In this document: in pieces, positions 13,301-25,300 of the stretch
Numbering within the stretch: position 1 is the first letter of the stretch
How the letters are laid out: each line of letters opens with the position of its first letter
Source of the DNA: Liolophura sinensis
Lineage: Eukaryota > Mollusca > Polyplacophora > Chitonida > Chitonidae
Assembly: GCF_032854445.1 (NCBI RefSeq)
Contig: NC_088298.1
Coordinates: forward strand, 10,711,504 to 10,775,503
Direction: 5' to 3'
DNA length: 64,000 nucleotides
Notes under the pieces: generated by a model
What the model was told of the DNA's origin: nothing
Databases searched by the model: none
What the model saw: the letters and a program-made list of their open reading frames with translations, nothing else
Program-made: the position numbers and the translations under genes

Positions 13301-16300
13301 ATTCAGGTTCATGTCTTATATTGTGTTGTCACCTGTTAGTAACATGCTGCCTGTTGTTGATGACAGCCCAGCTACAGACTGGCTATTCGCACAGAGGGAA
13401 TGGTGGAAGATCTGGTGAAGAACTTAAAGACAAACACACCTGAACTACAGATGCACTGTGCCTCAGCAATATTCAAGGTGAGGTAACTCCGCAATAAGCT
13501 TAACTGGTTGGCTCTATTATATCCCCTTGCGTGTGCGTGTGCGTGTGCGTGTGTGTGATGCTCACTTCCTGAGCTCACTATGAAAATGTTCTTAGGGTTC
13601 TCCACCATTTGTATTTCAAACAGAAAACATCTCCCAAAATAATTTATGAATGATAAAATTTTGGTTAGTTTGTGTGAGAACATTGCCTGACAATTTTTCT
13701 GTAAGTTTTTGCTGACAGACAGATAGACACGCAGACAAATGAAGACCAGAACAAACACAACTTCTTTCGGGGGAGTTATTAAATAAATCATTTCCTGGTC
13801 AAGGGTTATATTGGCTTGAGCTGGAGACTTATTCCGTTAATCATGCTGTTCTGTACATTGCAGTGTGCTGAGGATCAGGAAACCCGTGACCTGGTACGAC
13901 AGTACGGTGGCCTTGACCCCCTTGTCACCCTCCTAGGTGACAATGAGAACAAAGAGCTGTTGGCTGCAGCCACAGGTGCCATCTGGAAGTGTTCGATCAG
14001 CCCCGAAAACGTGACAAGATTCCAGGAGCTGAAAGCCATCGATACTCTCGTATCTCTGCTTAATGATCAGCCAGAGGAGGTAGGTCAATAATGGTAATGA
14101 TAATGGAGAAGGACACAACTCTGAGAGCTGAAGGCCATGTATACGTCTATATGGTTGTCTCTTAGCCCAACCAGCAGTCAAAGGTAAAGCATGTAATGAT
14201 AATGTGTATAATCAGGCCATGTTTGTGCATCTCTCAGCCCAGCCATTAGTAGGTCAATGAGTATTATGAGTATAGCAGTAAGGATGAGTATAATGAAGGA
14301 GGATATAATACAGAGAGCAAGAGGCCATGTTTGTGCATCTCTCAGCCCAGCCATTAGTAGGTCAATGAGCATTATGAATATAGCAGTAAGGGTGAGTATA
14401 ATGGAGGAGGATACAATTCAGAGAGCAAGAGGCCATGTTTGTGCATCTCTCAGCCCAGCCATTAGTAGGTCAATGAGCATTATGAATATAGCAGTAAGGG
14501 TGAGTATAATGGAGGAGGATACAATATAGAGAGCAAGAGGCCATGTTTGTGCATTTCTCAGCCCAGCCATTAGTAGGTCAATGAGTATTATGAGTATAGC
14601 AGTAAGGGTGAGTATAATGGAGAAGGATACAATTCAGAGAGCAAGAGGCCATGTTTGTGCATCTCTCAGCCCAGCCATTAGTAGGTCAATGAGTATTATG
14701 AGTATAGCAGTAAGGATGAGTATAATGAAGGAGGATGCAATTCAGAGAGCAAGAGGCCATGTTTGTGCATCTCTCAGCCCAGCCATTAGTAGGTCAATGA
14801 GTATTATGAGTATAGCAGTAAGGGTGAGTATAATGGAGAAGGATACAATTCAGAGAGCAAGAGGCCATGTTTGTGCATCTCTCAGCCCAGCCATTAGTAG
14901 GTCAATGAGTATTATGAGTATAGCAGTAAGGATGAGTATAATGAAGGAGGATACAATTCAGAGAGCAAGAGGCCATGTTTGTGCATCTCTCAGCCCAGCC
15001 ATTAGTAGGTCAATGAGTATTATGAGTATAGCAGTAAGGATGAGTATAATGGAGAAGGATACAATTCAGAGAGCAAGAGGCCATGTTTGTGCATCTCTCA
15101 GCCCAGCCATTAGTAGGTCAATGAGCATTATGAGTATAGCAGTAAGGATGAGTATAATGGAGAAGGATACAATTCAGAGAGCAAGAGGCCATGTTTGTGC
15201 ATCTCTCAGCCCAGCCATTAGTAGGTCAATGAGTATTATGAGTATAGCAGTAAGGATGAGTATAATGAAGAAGGATACAATATAGAGAGCAAGAGGCCAT
15301 GTTTGTGCATCTCTCAGCCCAGCCATTAGTAGGTCAATGAGTATTATGAGTATAGCAGTAAGGATGAGTATAATGGAGAAGGATACAATATAGAGAGCAA
15401 GAGGCCATGTTTGTGCATCTCTCAGCCCAGCCATTAGTAGGTCAATGAGTATTATGAGTATAGCAGTAAGGATGAGTATAATGAAGAAGGATACAATATA
15501 GAGAGCAAGAGGCCATGTTTGTGCATCTCTCAGCCCAGCCATTAGTAGGTCAATGAGTATTATGAGTATAGCAGTAAGGATGAGTATAATGAAGAAGGAT
15601 ACAATATAGAGAGCAAGAGGCCATGTTTGTGCATCTCTCAGCCCAGCCATTAGTAGGTCAATGAGTATTATGAGTATAGCAGTAAGGATGAGTATAATGG
15701 AGAAGGATACAATATAGAGAGCAAGAGGCCATGTTTGTGCATCTCTCAGCCCAGCCATTAGTAGGTCAATGAGTATTATGAGTATAGCAGTAAGGGTGAG
15801 TATAATGAAGGAGGATACAATTCAGAGAGCAAGAGGCCACGTTTGTGCATCTCTCAGCCCAGCCATTAGTAGGTCAATGAGTATTATGAGTATAGCAGTA
15901 AGGATGAGTATAATGAAGGAGGATACAATATAGAGAGCAAGAGGCCATGTTTGTGCATCTCTCAGCCCAGCCATTAGTTAGTCAATGATTACAGTGAGTA
16001 TTATGATTACTGTGACAACAGTAATGAGTGTAGTGATAATACAGTTTGAAAGCTTTGTAAATATGCGCATGTTTGTCTCTCGGCTCAGCATTGAGGCAGA
16101 GGGAGTACCCTAAATGACCTGAAAATTTGACCACAAAAGGGCATATTTGGAGACAAATAAATGTCATGAGATATTACCTCTTGTGCCAAAATTTACACGT
16201 TCCCAGTAGCATATCACCCTACCTTCCAAACAAACCTCAAAACACCTTTCTCAAAATGAGCAACTCAATCACGGACGAAATTTTAGGTAATTTAGGATCT

Positions 16301-19300
16301 GTCAGTTGTAGTAATGAGTATTCTGTGAATGGAGACTGACACATTTCTGAGAGCTGAAGGTCACATGCATGTGAACATCTTCACTTGTCCCTCAGCTCAG
16401 CAATGTCCAGCAGAGGAGGGAAATCAGTTATGACGGTAATGGACTGTTGTAATGACAGTAATGGATCATTGTTATGATGGTAATGGATCATTGTAATGGT
16501 GGTAATGGATCGTTGTAATGACAGTAATGGATTGTTGTAATGAGGGTAATGGATCGTTGTAATGACGGCAATGGATCGTTGGACACAACACACAGTTTCA
16601 CGTTACGTCATCACAACAGGGTGATGTCCCAGTGTAAAATGATGTCACCCATTTACAGCACACAACTGTTTACTTTATCTAGGTTCTGGTCAACATGGTA
16701 GGAGCTCTAGGAGAGATGGCTAAGGACCCACCTAACAGGTCTGCTATACGTAAGGCTGGCGGAATTGCTCCCCTTGTCAATCTCCTCACAGGGACAAACC
16801 AGGCGCTGCTCGTCAATGTGACTAAGGCTGTCGGGGAGTGTGCTGAAGAAGGAGAAAATATGGTGTAAGGATCTTTGTTGTACAGTTTTTATTTCTGCCA
16901 ACTTAATTTTTCTCTCTAGTTTGAACTGATTTATGTGTGATGTATAATAATGTGTTATTCAATAAGTTAAAAGAGGAGGAATTCTTTTGAAAGCAAAGAA
17001 ATCACTGAACGTGTCAAAGTGAATGACCAGTCATAAATAGACACTTATTTCATTTATAATCCATTTAGAATTTTTCCAAAAAGGTCTGTTGGAACCGATG
17101 ATGTCGCATACATTGTTTTGGTGGATTATTGTACAAGTGAATTCATGAATGTTTTATATTGTGTATGTGTATAGCAGACCGTGTGGTTACAGTGTGGTCA
17201 GAAAATGCATCAATCCAATGTTTCAAATGCATTTTACTCAATCAAACAAATTCTGAAAAATGAACTGTTACTTCTGTTAATTTTGGAATGTCACTTATAG
17301 CTGCACCTTATTGATATTTTAGTAGCCTGGGTTTTAGTACATGTACCAGACATAAACTGTAAACATCTGTGTAAACATAGAAAGATCAGTTCAGTGCGCT
17401 ACATCAACTTGAATATAAAGTAGAAAGCACTGTTGTGCGGTAGTACAGAAATAGCCTGCAACATGAATCAGGATCAAGGGAGATAACTCTGCGAGCCTAA
17501 CAGGGAAAACAGACTAAGGGGAGATAGCCCGGTAACCTGCTAATAAATTACCTGCCTTGAGACACCAACAGGTGGTATTGAAGCCTCAGAAATCAATACT
17601 AAAGCACAGCTGTGAAAGTTTGAGCATGTCAACGCTGCTTTACCTCTACAAACACAATCGCCTCCGGACAATAGCTGATGAACTGCCCGGTACCCTGCAT
17701 ATGCCACAGCTTGTGATTTGCCTGAAGTCACCAGCCTGCCAGCCTGTGATTCACAGTTCGACAGCTTTGCACAATACTCATGTATACAAGCAGTAGATCT
17801 GTAGTGTTTTCATATTTGTGCCCGACACAAATTGTTGGCATTTCACAAGAACATTGTTCCCTTTGGATAGATAAAAGTAATATCTTCATAAATGAACAGT
17901 TACAGTAATAACCCAGAATTTTGTGCCCCTTAAAGGTCATAAAATAGAATTTTGGGGATGGAAACTTACATGTTCCCAGCAGGATGTCATTGTACCTTCC
18001 AAACAAACCTGAAAACACCTTTCCAAGATCAATAGAACTCACGGAATCAAACAAAACAAACAACCTGGTCATGTACAAAATATTTGGTAATTTACCATTT
18101 AGAGCTCACAATTTATACAGTGCTTTTGTGAAGCCCATTTCTCCCAGGATACTAACCAGGAGGGTTTCAAAGCTGAGTCAATTTTTGTATTATTCAATTC
18201 ATTCAATCCAATAAAATAAATTCACTTTTTAATTCAAAACATTGCAGCAGATGATGTGTATAAAAAGATCTACCCTGAAGATTACCTAGGCTGGTATCCG
18301 ATCGAAATTGCCTTTATGGGCAATGAAAACATTGCGGGACTTTTATTGCATTACATGTTGGATGTGGTAGCATATGCTACAGCTTATGAGAGATTTGACT
18401 CCTGATATATACATGTAGTATCAGATGAATGAATGAGTATGGCTTAGCACGACATTAGCTGTGCATATTTACACAGAATATTGATACTGAAACCTTATCA
18501 TAGTAAAGCTGCCAAATGACATAACCCTGTGGGTATATGTAGCTAAACTAGACACCCACATGCTTTCAAGTAGCTTATGTCTATGTCTCTTTTCTAAAAA
18601 TGGACTTCTAAATGCCTCGTGCAGAGCTATGACCTGAGAGCCTGTCACTAGTGAGTTCAAGTGCAGCAAATGCTGGCTTCCTCTCCAGTCATGTGTGGGA
18701 AGGTCTGGGTGTCCACCCACCATAATGCTAGCTGTCATTGTATAAGTGAAATATGCATGAGCATGGTATAAAACCCCAATCAGATAAATAGATGAATAGT
18801 ATGAAATGTTCATAATAGGGCTTTGCCACTGAGATACTTCTGGCAAAGCAATTTGGGCATAAAGCTGCATAGCCTGTTGATCACTCCTGCCTTTACTGTA
18901 AGGTTTTAGAGGAAAACTGGTTGTGTAGTGCACATACACTGCAAGACATCGATGATCAAAGTGCAGTTTACAGTTGACCCAATATCCTGTAACATGCACA
19001 TTTATTTCTGTGTGTTAAAACAAACTTGTTTAAGCTATATGTACATTCCTCTAACTGATTTACTGTATTTGTCCTAAGATTAAGCTATTTTCAGGTGACA
19101 TAGTTTGCTTGATTGTAATTGATTCATCCACCTCTATTTAGGGCCTTTTTTTTTGGGGGGGGGGGGAGAATTTTGATTAATTTCTTATCACAAAAACTTA
19201 AGTGTTGACATCAGAATTATCATTATAAGGCCTTTATTTAATAGTGTGCTTCTGAATTAGTGCATTTTTAGTTTAGTTGAAATACGGTGCTCAAGGTTTT

Positions 19301-22300
19301 CGATATGGTGTGTGATTTCAGCATTATCGATCGATTGGATGGTGTCCGGTTACTATGGTCACTCCTGAAGAACCAGAACCCAGCCGTACAAGCCAGTGCC
19401 GCCTGGGCCATCTGCCCATGTATTGAAAATGCCAAGGTGAGATTTGAACTCATGTCCGTACATATTTATATCAGTATGCAGTGTACAAACAAGTTTGGAG
19501 TGGTTTGACACAATGATAGATGCATTAACCCACACTAATGTTGACTTTGTTAATTCCGATCTCTACCCATTGGACAACTTACTTTGTGATAGTTTCATGC
19601 AGAAAAAGGCATTTAAATGCATAAAACATTGTTGGAACCATGACGGTATATGATGCTTTTTTTTTCAATGTAAAAGAGCTTGTACATTGAAGTTTAATGA
19701 AAGCTCCATACACGTGGTCCACATACATGCTGAGGATACGTTAAAGCATGTATGGTCATGTTCTGTTATTTAATAAAAGATTTAATGAGTTTCTAATAGA
19801 TTCACTGGATGAAAGGTAATTTTGAGGTGTGTTTTTCACAATTCTGGTGACAAACATGAGCGGCGAATGTTCCTATTGGAATCCAATAAGACTGCAAAGC
19901 ATGCACATATGGTTCTTCACACAATGAATTTCATTTAAAGACTTGATTTTTTGGTTCCATACATGTAAATTCAGTTCACAAAGAACAATAAATAAATTCT
20001 GAAATACACTAGATACTCTGTGCTTAATCAGAAGGTTCAATTTTAGGTGATTCTAAAACAGGCAGCACATTGCAGTTGTCTTTTAAGACAATAGCTCATT
20101 TCTTGTTTATGACAGAAAGAGAAGACAAAAAGTCAGATGATAAAAATAAATAAAACATAAATGTGGATATGGAGTAGACTGTTTTTGTAAACTAATAGTT
20201 TCATTTTCATATTTGGGAGTATACAGGGAGTATGATACTATGTATGAGAGGGCTTCAAGTATAACTGTTAATAAGTCAGATAAATGTTGGGTACCATGGT
20301 TACGGTTTTTTGAAACAAAAAAATATGTTGAAAACTACTTGCCAACTCTCAGGATGGTTTAGCAATGAATCAGCCAGTGGAAACATTAAGCTTTGAAGGA
20401 AAATTCAAAATATTGATCTTTAAGTCATTTAAAGAATAGAGAGAATAAATACCATGCTTGTCTGCTTTGTCGTAAAGCCAGAACCCACCGGTGGCGATCA
20501 GGACGCGCTTCGTCGCTCCCCGTCGTAAAACTGTAACAGCAAAACCTAAACCAGCCAGCCAAGACAGCAAAGAAACTGCTAAAGCAAATCGCTTAAAAGC
20601 AATTAAAAAACAAATGGAAGGTAGCAGCATGTCTGAACAGTTAAAGGCAGAGCCTAGGGTCGTAAGTTTTGATGGAAATTGTGCGGACCGTTAACGGAAT
20701 TGCCTTCAGCACTGTTGTATTTCTGTGTCTCATCGGGATCACCAGTAGATCAGTAGTTTAATATTTTAATTAATTGCTTTGTTTTGTTTTTTTTTCTCGC
20801 TTTTTTTTTTTTTAAATATTAATTTTAGTCCTTGTTCAGTTTTTAAAGATTTTTTTTATCGGTTGTTAATAATACAGTACACAGATGATTTGATTCAACA
20901 ACAACTGTTGCAAAGACATTTTGTAGTCATTTATTACAATGGGATTAATGTAGAATCTGTGCCGAGGAAAGTAAAAATTTTTGGACATGTTCCATTCCTA
21001 TGAAAGTACACATACAGTAGTATTTATTTATTTATTTATTTGATTGGTGTTTAACGCTGCACTCAAGAATATTTCACTTATACGACGTCGGCCAGCATTA
21101 TGGTGGGAGGAAACGCACAACCATCCACAGGTTGCTGCAAGACCTTCCCACTTATGGCCGTAGAGGAAGCCAGCATGAGCTGGACTTGAACTCACATTGG
21201 TGATATGTGATCATAGTTTAATAACACACACAGACCTGGGATAGAATCAGCTTCTGGGCGTTCAAACATTCAATTTACCTGTACACAAGGTTTAAATTGA
21301 TTCCTTAATGAAATGCATAAAGCTCTTCTAGCATGTGCCGTCTGTAAAAGTGCAAGAAAACTTTGATTTTTTTCCATATGAATTAATTCACGAGCCTATG
21401 AGAAACACTCACCAGACACAAAAGTTTAGGTAGAACAACCATACCTGTACAAGTCAAGACGTTGTTGTTGTAATTGGGAAGATTTCACCAATTCCTTGTA
21501 CAATAGCTTGTATGCACTATTTACACATAGCCTACGTATATTCACTGTGGCATGCGTCAGTACACACTTGCACTACATAATTGGTGCTTTCAAGGGAAGA
21601 TTTGCTGCTTGACTTCCTTACGATATTAACTTAAACCAGAAACTTACGTAGAGACGTATACATTAAGCTATTCGCTTTTTAATACAGTCACAGATGTATT
21701 ACACATCAACGTTGAGAGAAGTATACGTATGCATGTCATTGATGTAAACTGTTGTTGTCGACTTGTAATTACATTTTAATTGCTACAACCAGAGGAATAT
21801 AGAAACTATATTTCCACGCTTAAAACCCATGAAATTGCCACTGTGTATTTATTTAACAACAAAAAAAAAACAAAAAAAACTGTGATTGTTCTGCTAGCCT
21901 TGCCATTATAAGCATTCAACATTTCTGTAAATCTTATTTATTACCTGTCAGTATCAGAAAAAGTAACCATTTGTGGAAATAAGTCACAAAATGTATTTCA
22001 TGGCAACTCTTTTGTTTAAAGAATGTCGGTTAGTGTAACATGAAGTTTATCTTGGTCAATATATGGAATGTATATATCTGGAACACAACTTAAATTTTGT
22101 CTCGAGGAATTTATATTTCTGTTTACCAGTATTTCCAGTGCTTTATGGGCATGACACATCTTTCAATTTCTTGTATGAGACTCTCATGGTGAATTTGTGG
22201 TTTATTCTGATCAGTTTATCTTAATGGACATTTATCATATTGCAGCGCCATGTATAAAAGTTGACTGTCATAAGGTATTCCCTTATTTTGTCATGATTGG

Positions 22301-25300
22301 ACATATTGAGTTGGGCAGTTCAAGCGTATTGGTCTAACATTGTTGCCATATTTCTTGCAGGACGCTGGTGAGATGGTGCGATCATTTGTGGGGGGTCTTG
22401 AATTGATCGTCAGCCTGCTAAGATCAGAGCACAAGGAAGTGTTGGCCAGTGTCTGTGCAGCAATCGCAAACATCGCCAAAGATGAAGAGAACCTCGCCGT
22501 CATCACTGATCACGGGGTAGTACCCATGCTCGCCAAACTGACAAATACAGTGAGTTACCTCTCTTGAATCTGATACAGTACCATCCCTTTGTAGTGAATA
22601 ATTCTGTTGATGATTGCTAATCGTTGCTTATCTGCATCAAGTGTCATTTGCATTCCATTTTTATTATGTCTTAATTATTCTTTTCCCTCATGATATGTAA
22701 ATTAGAGACGGTTCAACAACACCTTGCATCTTGAAGCAAATATAGTACCCATGCAAGGAGGTGTTGAACCTTCTCTAATTTACATATCATCATATATATG
22801 TATATATATATCTTTCTTTAAGATTTGTATCAGTAAACTTTATAGTTAAGCTGTTACAGTTATCTATGATGTGAATTTTGTGAGAATTTTTCTGTGTATG
22901 AATAAGCAAACCAAAGCATATATCTTTCTCCCTCTATTGCCATGACATATAGTGTTGGTGTAGTACATAAACATAGTTAGATATTCGATTTCCTGTTGTG
23001 TGTCATTATTAAAATAGGCTCTCTAGGAGACAGACTAATTTCATTGTGTTATGTAATGACACGATAAAAAACTGTGATATATAGGGGAACAGAGAAAAGC
23101 CATGTGGACAAAAGCCCGGGCAGACAAAGCCCCTCCATCAACTTTAAGAGTATATACCGTGAATGACAACATTGATAGCTTCTTTGAAAAAAATTGAAAC
23201 TTTCTACGTGGACTGATGTTTCAGATTTGAATACATGTTTGCCGTAGAACCCTTCTTACTCGTTCAAACAGCATGTAATCTAATAGTTTGTGTTAATAAT
23301 TTTTTTTGCTTCGGTCGAAATCGTAAAGAGCCGTTTTCTCTTAAGGCTATACAGAATGCTTGACCTCCATTCCAGGTTCTGAAAACAAAACAAATCCACA
23401 GATATTGTGAACAATTGCTGTGGAAGCTTGTGTTAGACTTTCATTCCTGTTAGAACACAGCTCTTATGAATATGTTTAATGTGCCTTTTTATTGCTTCTT
23501 TTACTACTAAATTTTAGCAATATAGGCCTATATGTCCGTGGGTATACATAAAATCATGAAAAATAAACAAGTCAGAGTAAAAACAATGAAGTCAAAACCA
23601 ATTTTTTTGCTCTTTGTGGCAACAATTGCGCTGTTATGAAATGGATATTTTACTGTTGGGTTTCAAAAATTTCACCTTTGTAAATTTGTCAGCTTTTGCA
23701 ATTTGCAATTTTATGGTTCCAAATAATTTGTACTAGATCATATACATCCATGTTGTACTTATAAAGCAGAAATTACACAGAAACTTACAAAAATAGATTT
23801 TTATTTTTTATTCTTTGTCATATTCGAAAATAATATTTTCTAGTAAACTGAAATAAGATGTGGTTCAAATTTCTAAATAATCTATATTTCCAAATACATC
23901 TGTTACAGGGAACAACTAAAACTCTACACGGTGTCTGTAAATCAGTTCAAAAAGCATATATTATGGCATGTGCGAGGTGATACTGTGAATCATAGTAAGC
24001 TGTAACTAGTCTACCCAGCTGAAAAAATTGAACCAATCAAATTGAGTCTAATGGTATATGCTTCGGAGGATAAACTTATGTTTTGAAAATGTATGTGTAC
24101 AAAATTTATGAGAAAAAAGCTATTGAACCTGAGTGCCCGACAGGGGATACGTTTTGATGGCAACATTTTATATGGCAAACAGAGCCACATTATATGTAAT
24201 TCTTGTGAACAAGTATTTGACATCATGTTTTTAGACTGTCAGTCATGTTTTATTAGTTAAATAAGATAGCGGGGCTTTTGTCCGCCTAGGTTTTTGTCTG
24301 CTAAGGTTTTTGTCTGTGGGGCCATTGTCCGCGGGGCTTTTGTCCATGGGGCCATTGTCCGCGGGGCCTTTGTCCATGGGGCTTTTGTCCGTGGGGCTTT
24401 CATCCTGGATTTCATATATAGATGTAGTATTTATGTATATGAAATAACCTACATCAAAAACACATTTGTCTGTATGTGCCTGTATATACACGCAGCGGAG
24501 ACTGAAGGTAGATTTGGTTTGAGCCAGTTGAACTACATTGTTCCACATTATTTGTTTAACACTAGCACTTTGCATGTTGTGCATAGCAATGATGCCTGCA
24601 TGATAAGAAAGGTTGAATGCTTAATTATGAAGCATGGTGAAGCTCAATTCTTCTTGAAAAAAAATAAACTGAATTTATAGTGATTGCCTCTAGCCCAGAG
24701 CTAAAGGATTGGAATATCATATTGTATCAAATATCAGGTTTGCCCTTTTAATGGAGTCACACCTTTCAGGTTTAAATCGTGAATTTTAGCGCACTTTTCT
24801 GTCAAGATTCCTGATCTGTTTATGCACATTGAGTGGGTTTTCTGTCTCTAGAGCAGGGCGTATTAATTTTTTCTTGTGCACAAGTTTGTCTGCATGAATT
24901 TTAGTGTGGAAGTAAATCCAGCTGTAGGCTTATCTTTATCCTGTTTTGGGGGTGTTTTTCTTTTTTTCTTTTTTTTTTCGATCCCTTTTAGTAACAATCT
25001 GTGTAACTTAAACTTCTGTGAAGACTTTGAAGGGAAAATTTGAAACAAATATGATTAATTGTTGTCATTCATATTACTATGATGTTCCCTCTCTGTGAAA
25101 TATTCTTGAGTACCCAGTAAAGCACCAATGGAATAGATAGATAAATATTACCACAACTGTCACAAAATGGTTTAACATGGATCATTCTCGCTATTTGTGA
25201 TAAGAATTGATTGACAATGCTGGTATATCCTTTTTTGCTCAGTCTAGTGTTGTCGTAAGTATGAAAGTGTGCATATCTGTACACAGCGAAGTAAGTTCTG

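Larger units (their letters stand above)
9974..13863 (+). other. ODAD2 introns 8-13 (between the exons listed)
   Basis: Short introns (about 310-860 bases). Apart from a (GT/GC)n run at 13528-13556 and a worn exon-10-like echo near 11400-11440 (ctttatgtgtgacttcaat, similar to the exon 10 segment encoding CMRDFN), I see no repeats or genes in them. Confidence 0.65.
14080..16682 (+). other. ODAD2 intron 14
   Basis: Filled by the 108-bp array and its decayed continuations (to about 16110 and again 16310-16425), one family R repeat, and a 22-bp array. Confidence 0.85.
16865..19321 (+). other. ODAD2 intron 15
   Basis: Holds a family R repeat (17925-18105), a SINE (18628-18798) and a T8-G12 homopolymer junction near 19147-19167. 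The rest is unremarkable. Confidence 0.7.
19437..22360 (+). other. ODAD2 intron 16
   Basis: Contains the candidate cassette exon (20482-20661) and a SINE (21021-21205). Otherwise AT-rich, including T runs at 20787-20813 and an A-rich tract near 21863-21880. Confidence 0.7.

Noticed and set aside
14257-15758. Long ORFs on both strands (up to 234 and 194 codons)
   Set aside because: Product of the 108-bp array, whose length is a multiple of three and lacks stops. They lie inside ODAD2 intron 14 and show no conserved protein features.
18469-18999. 176-codon - strand ORF in ODAD2 intron 15
   Set aside because: Its middle is a SINE and the flanks have no recognisable domain, conserved pattern or splice context.
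24294-24680. 128-codon ORF starting with valine/alanine/glycine repeats
   Set aside because: The repetitive part is the 15-bp tandem repeat and the remainder is unremarkable AT-rich intron.
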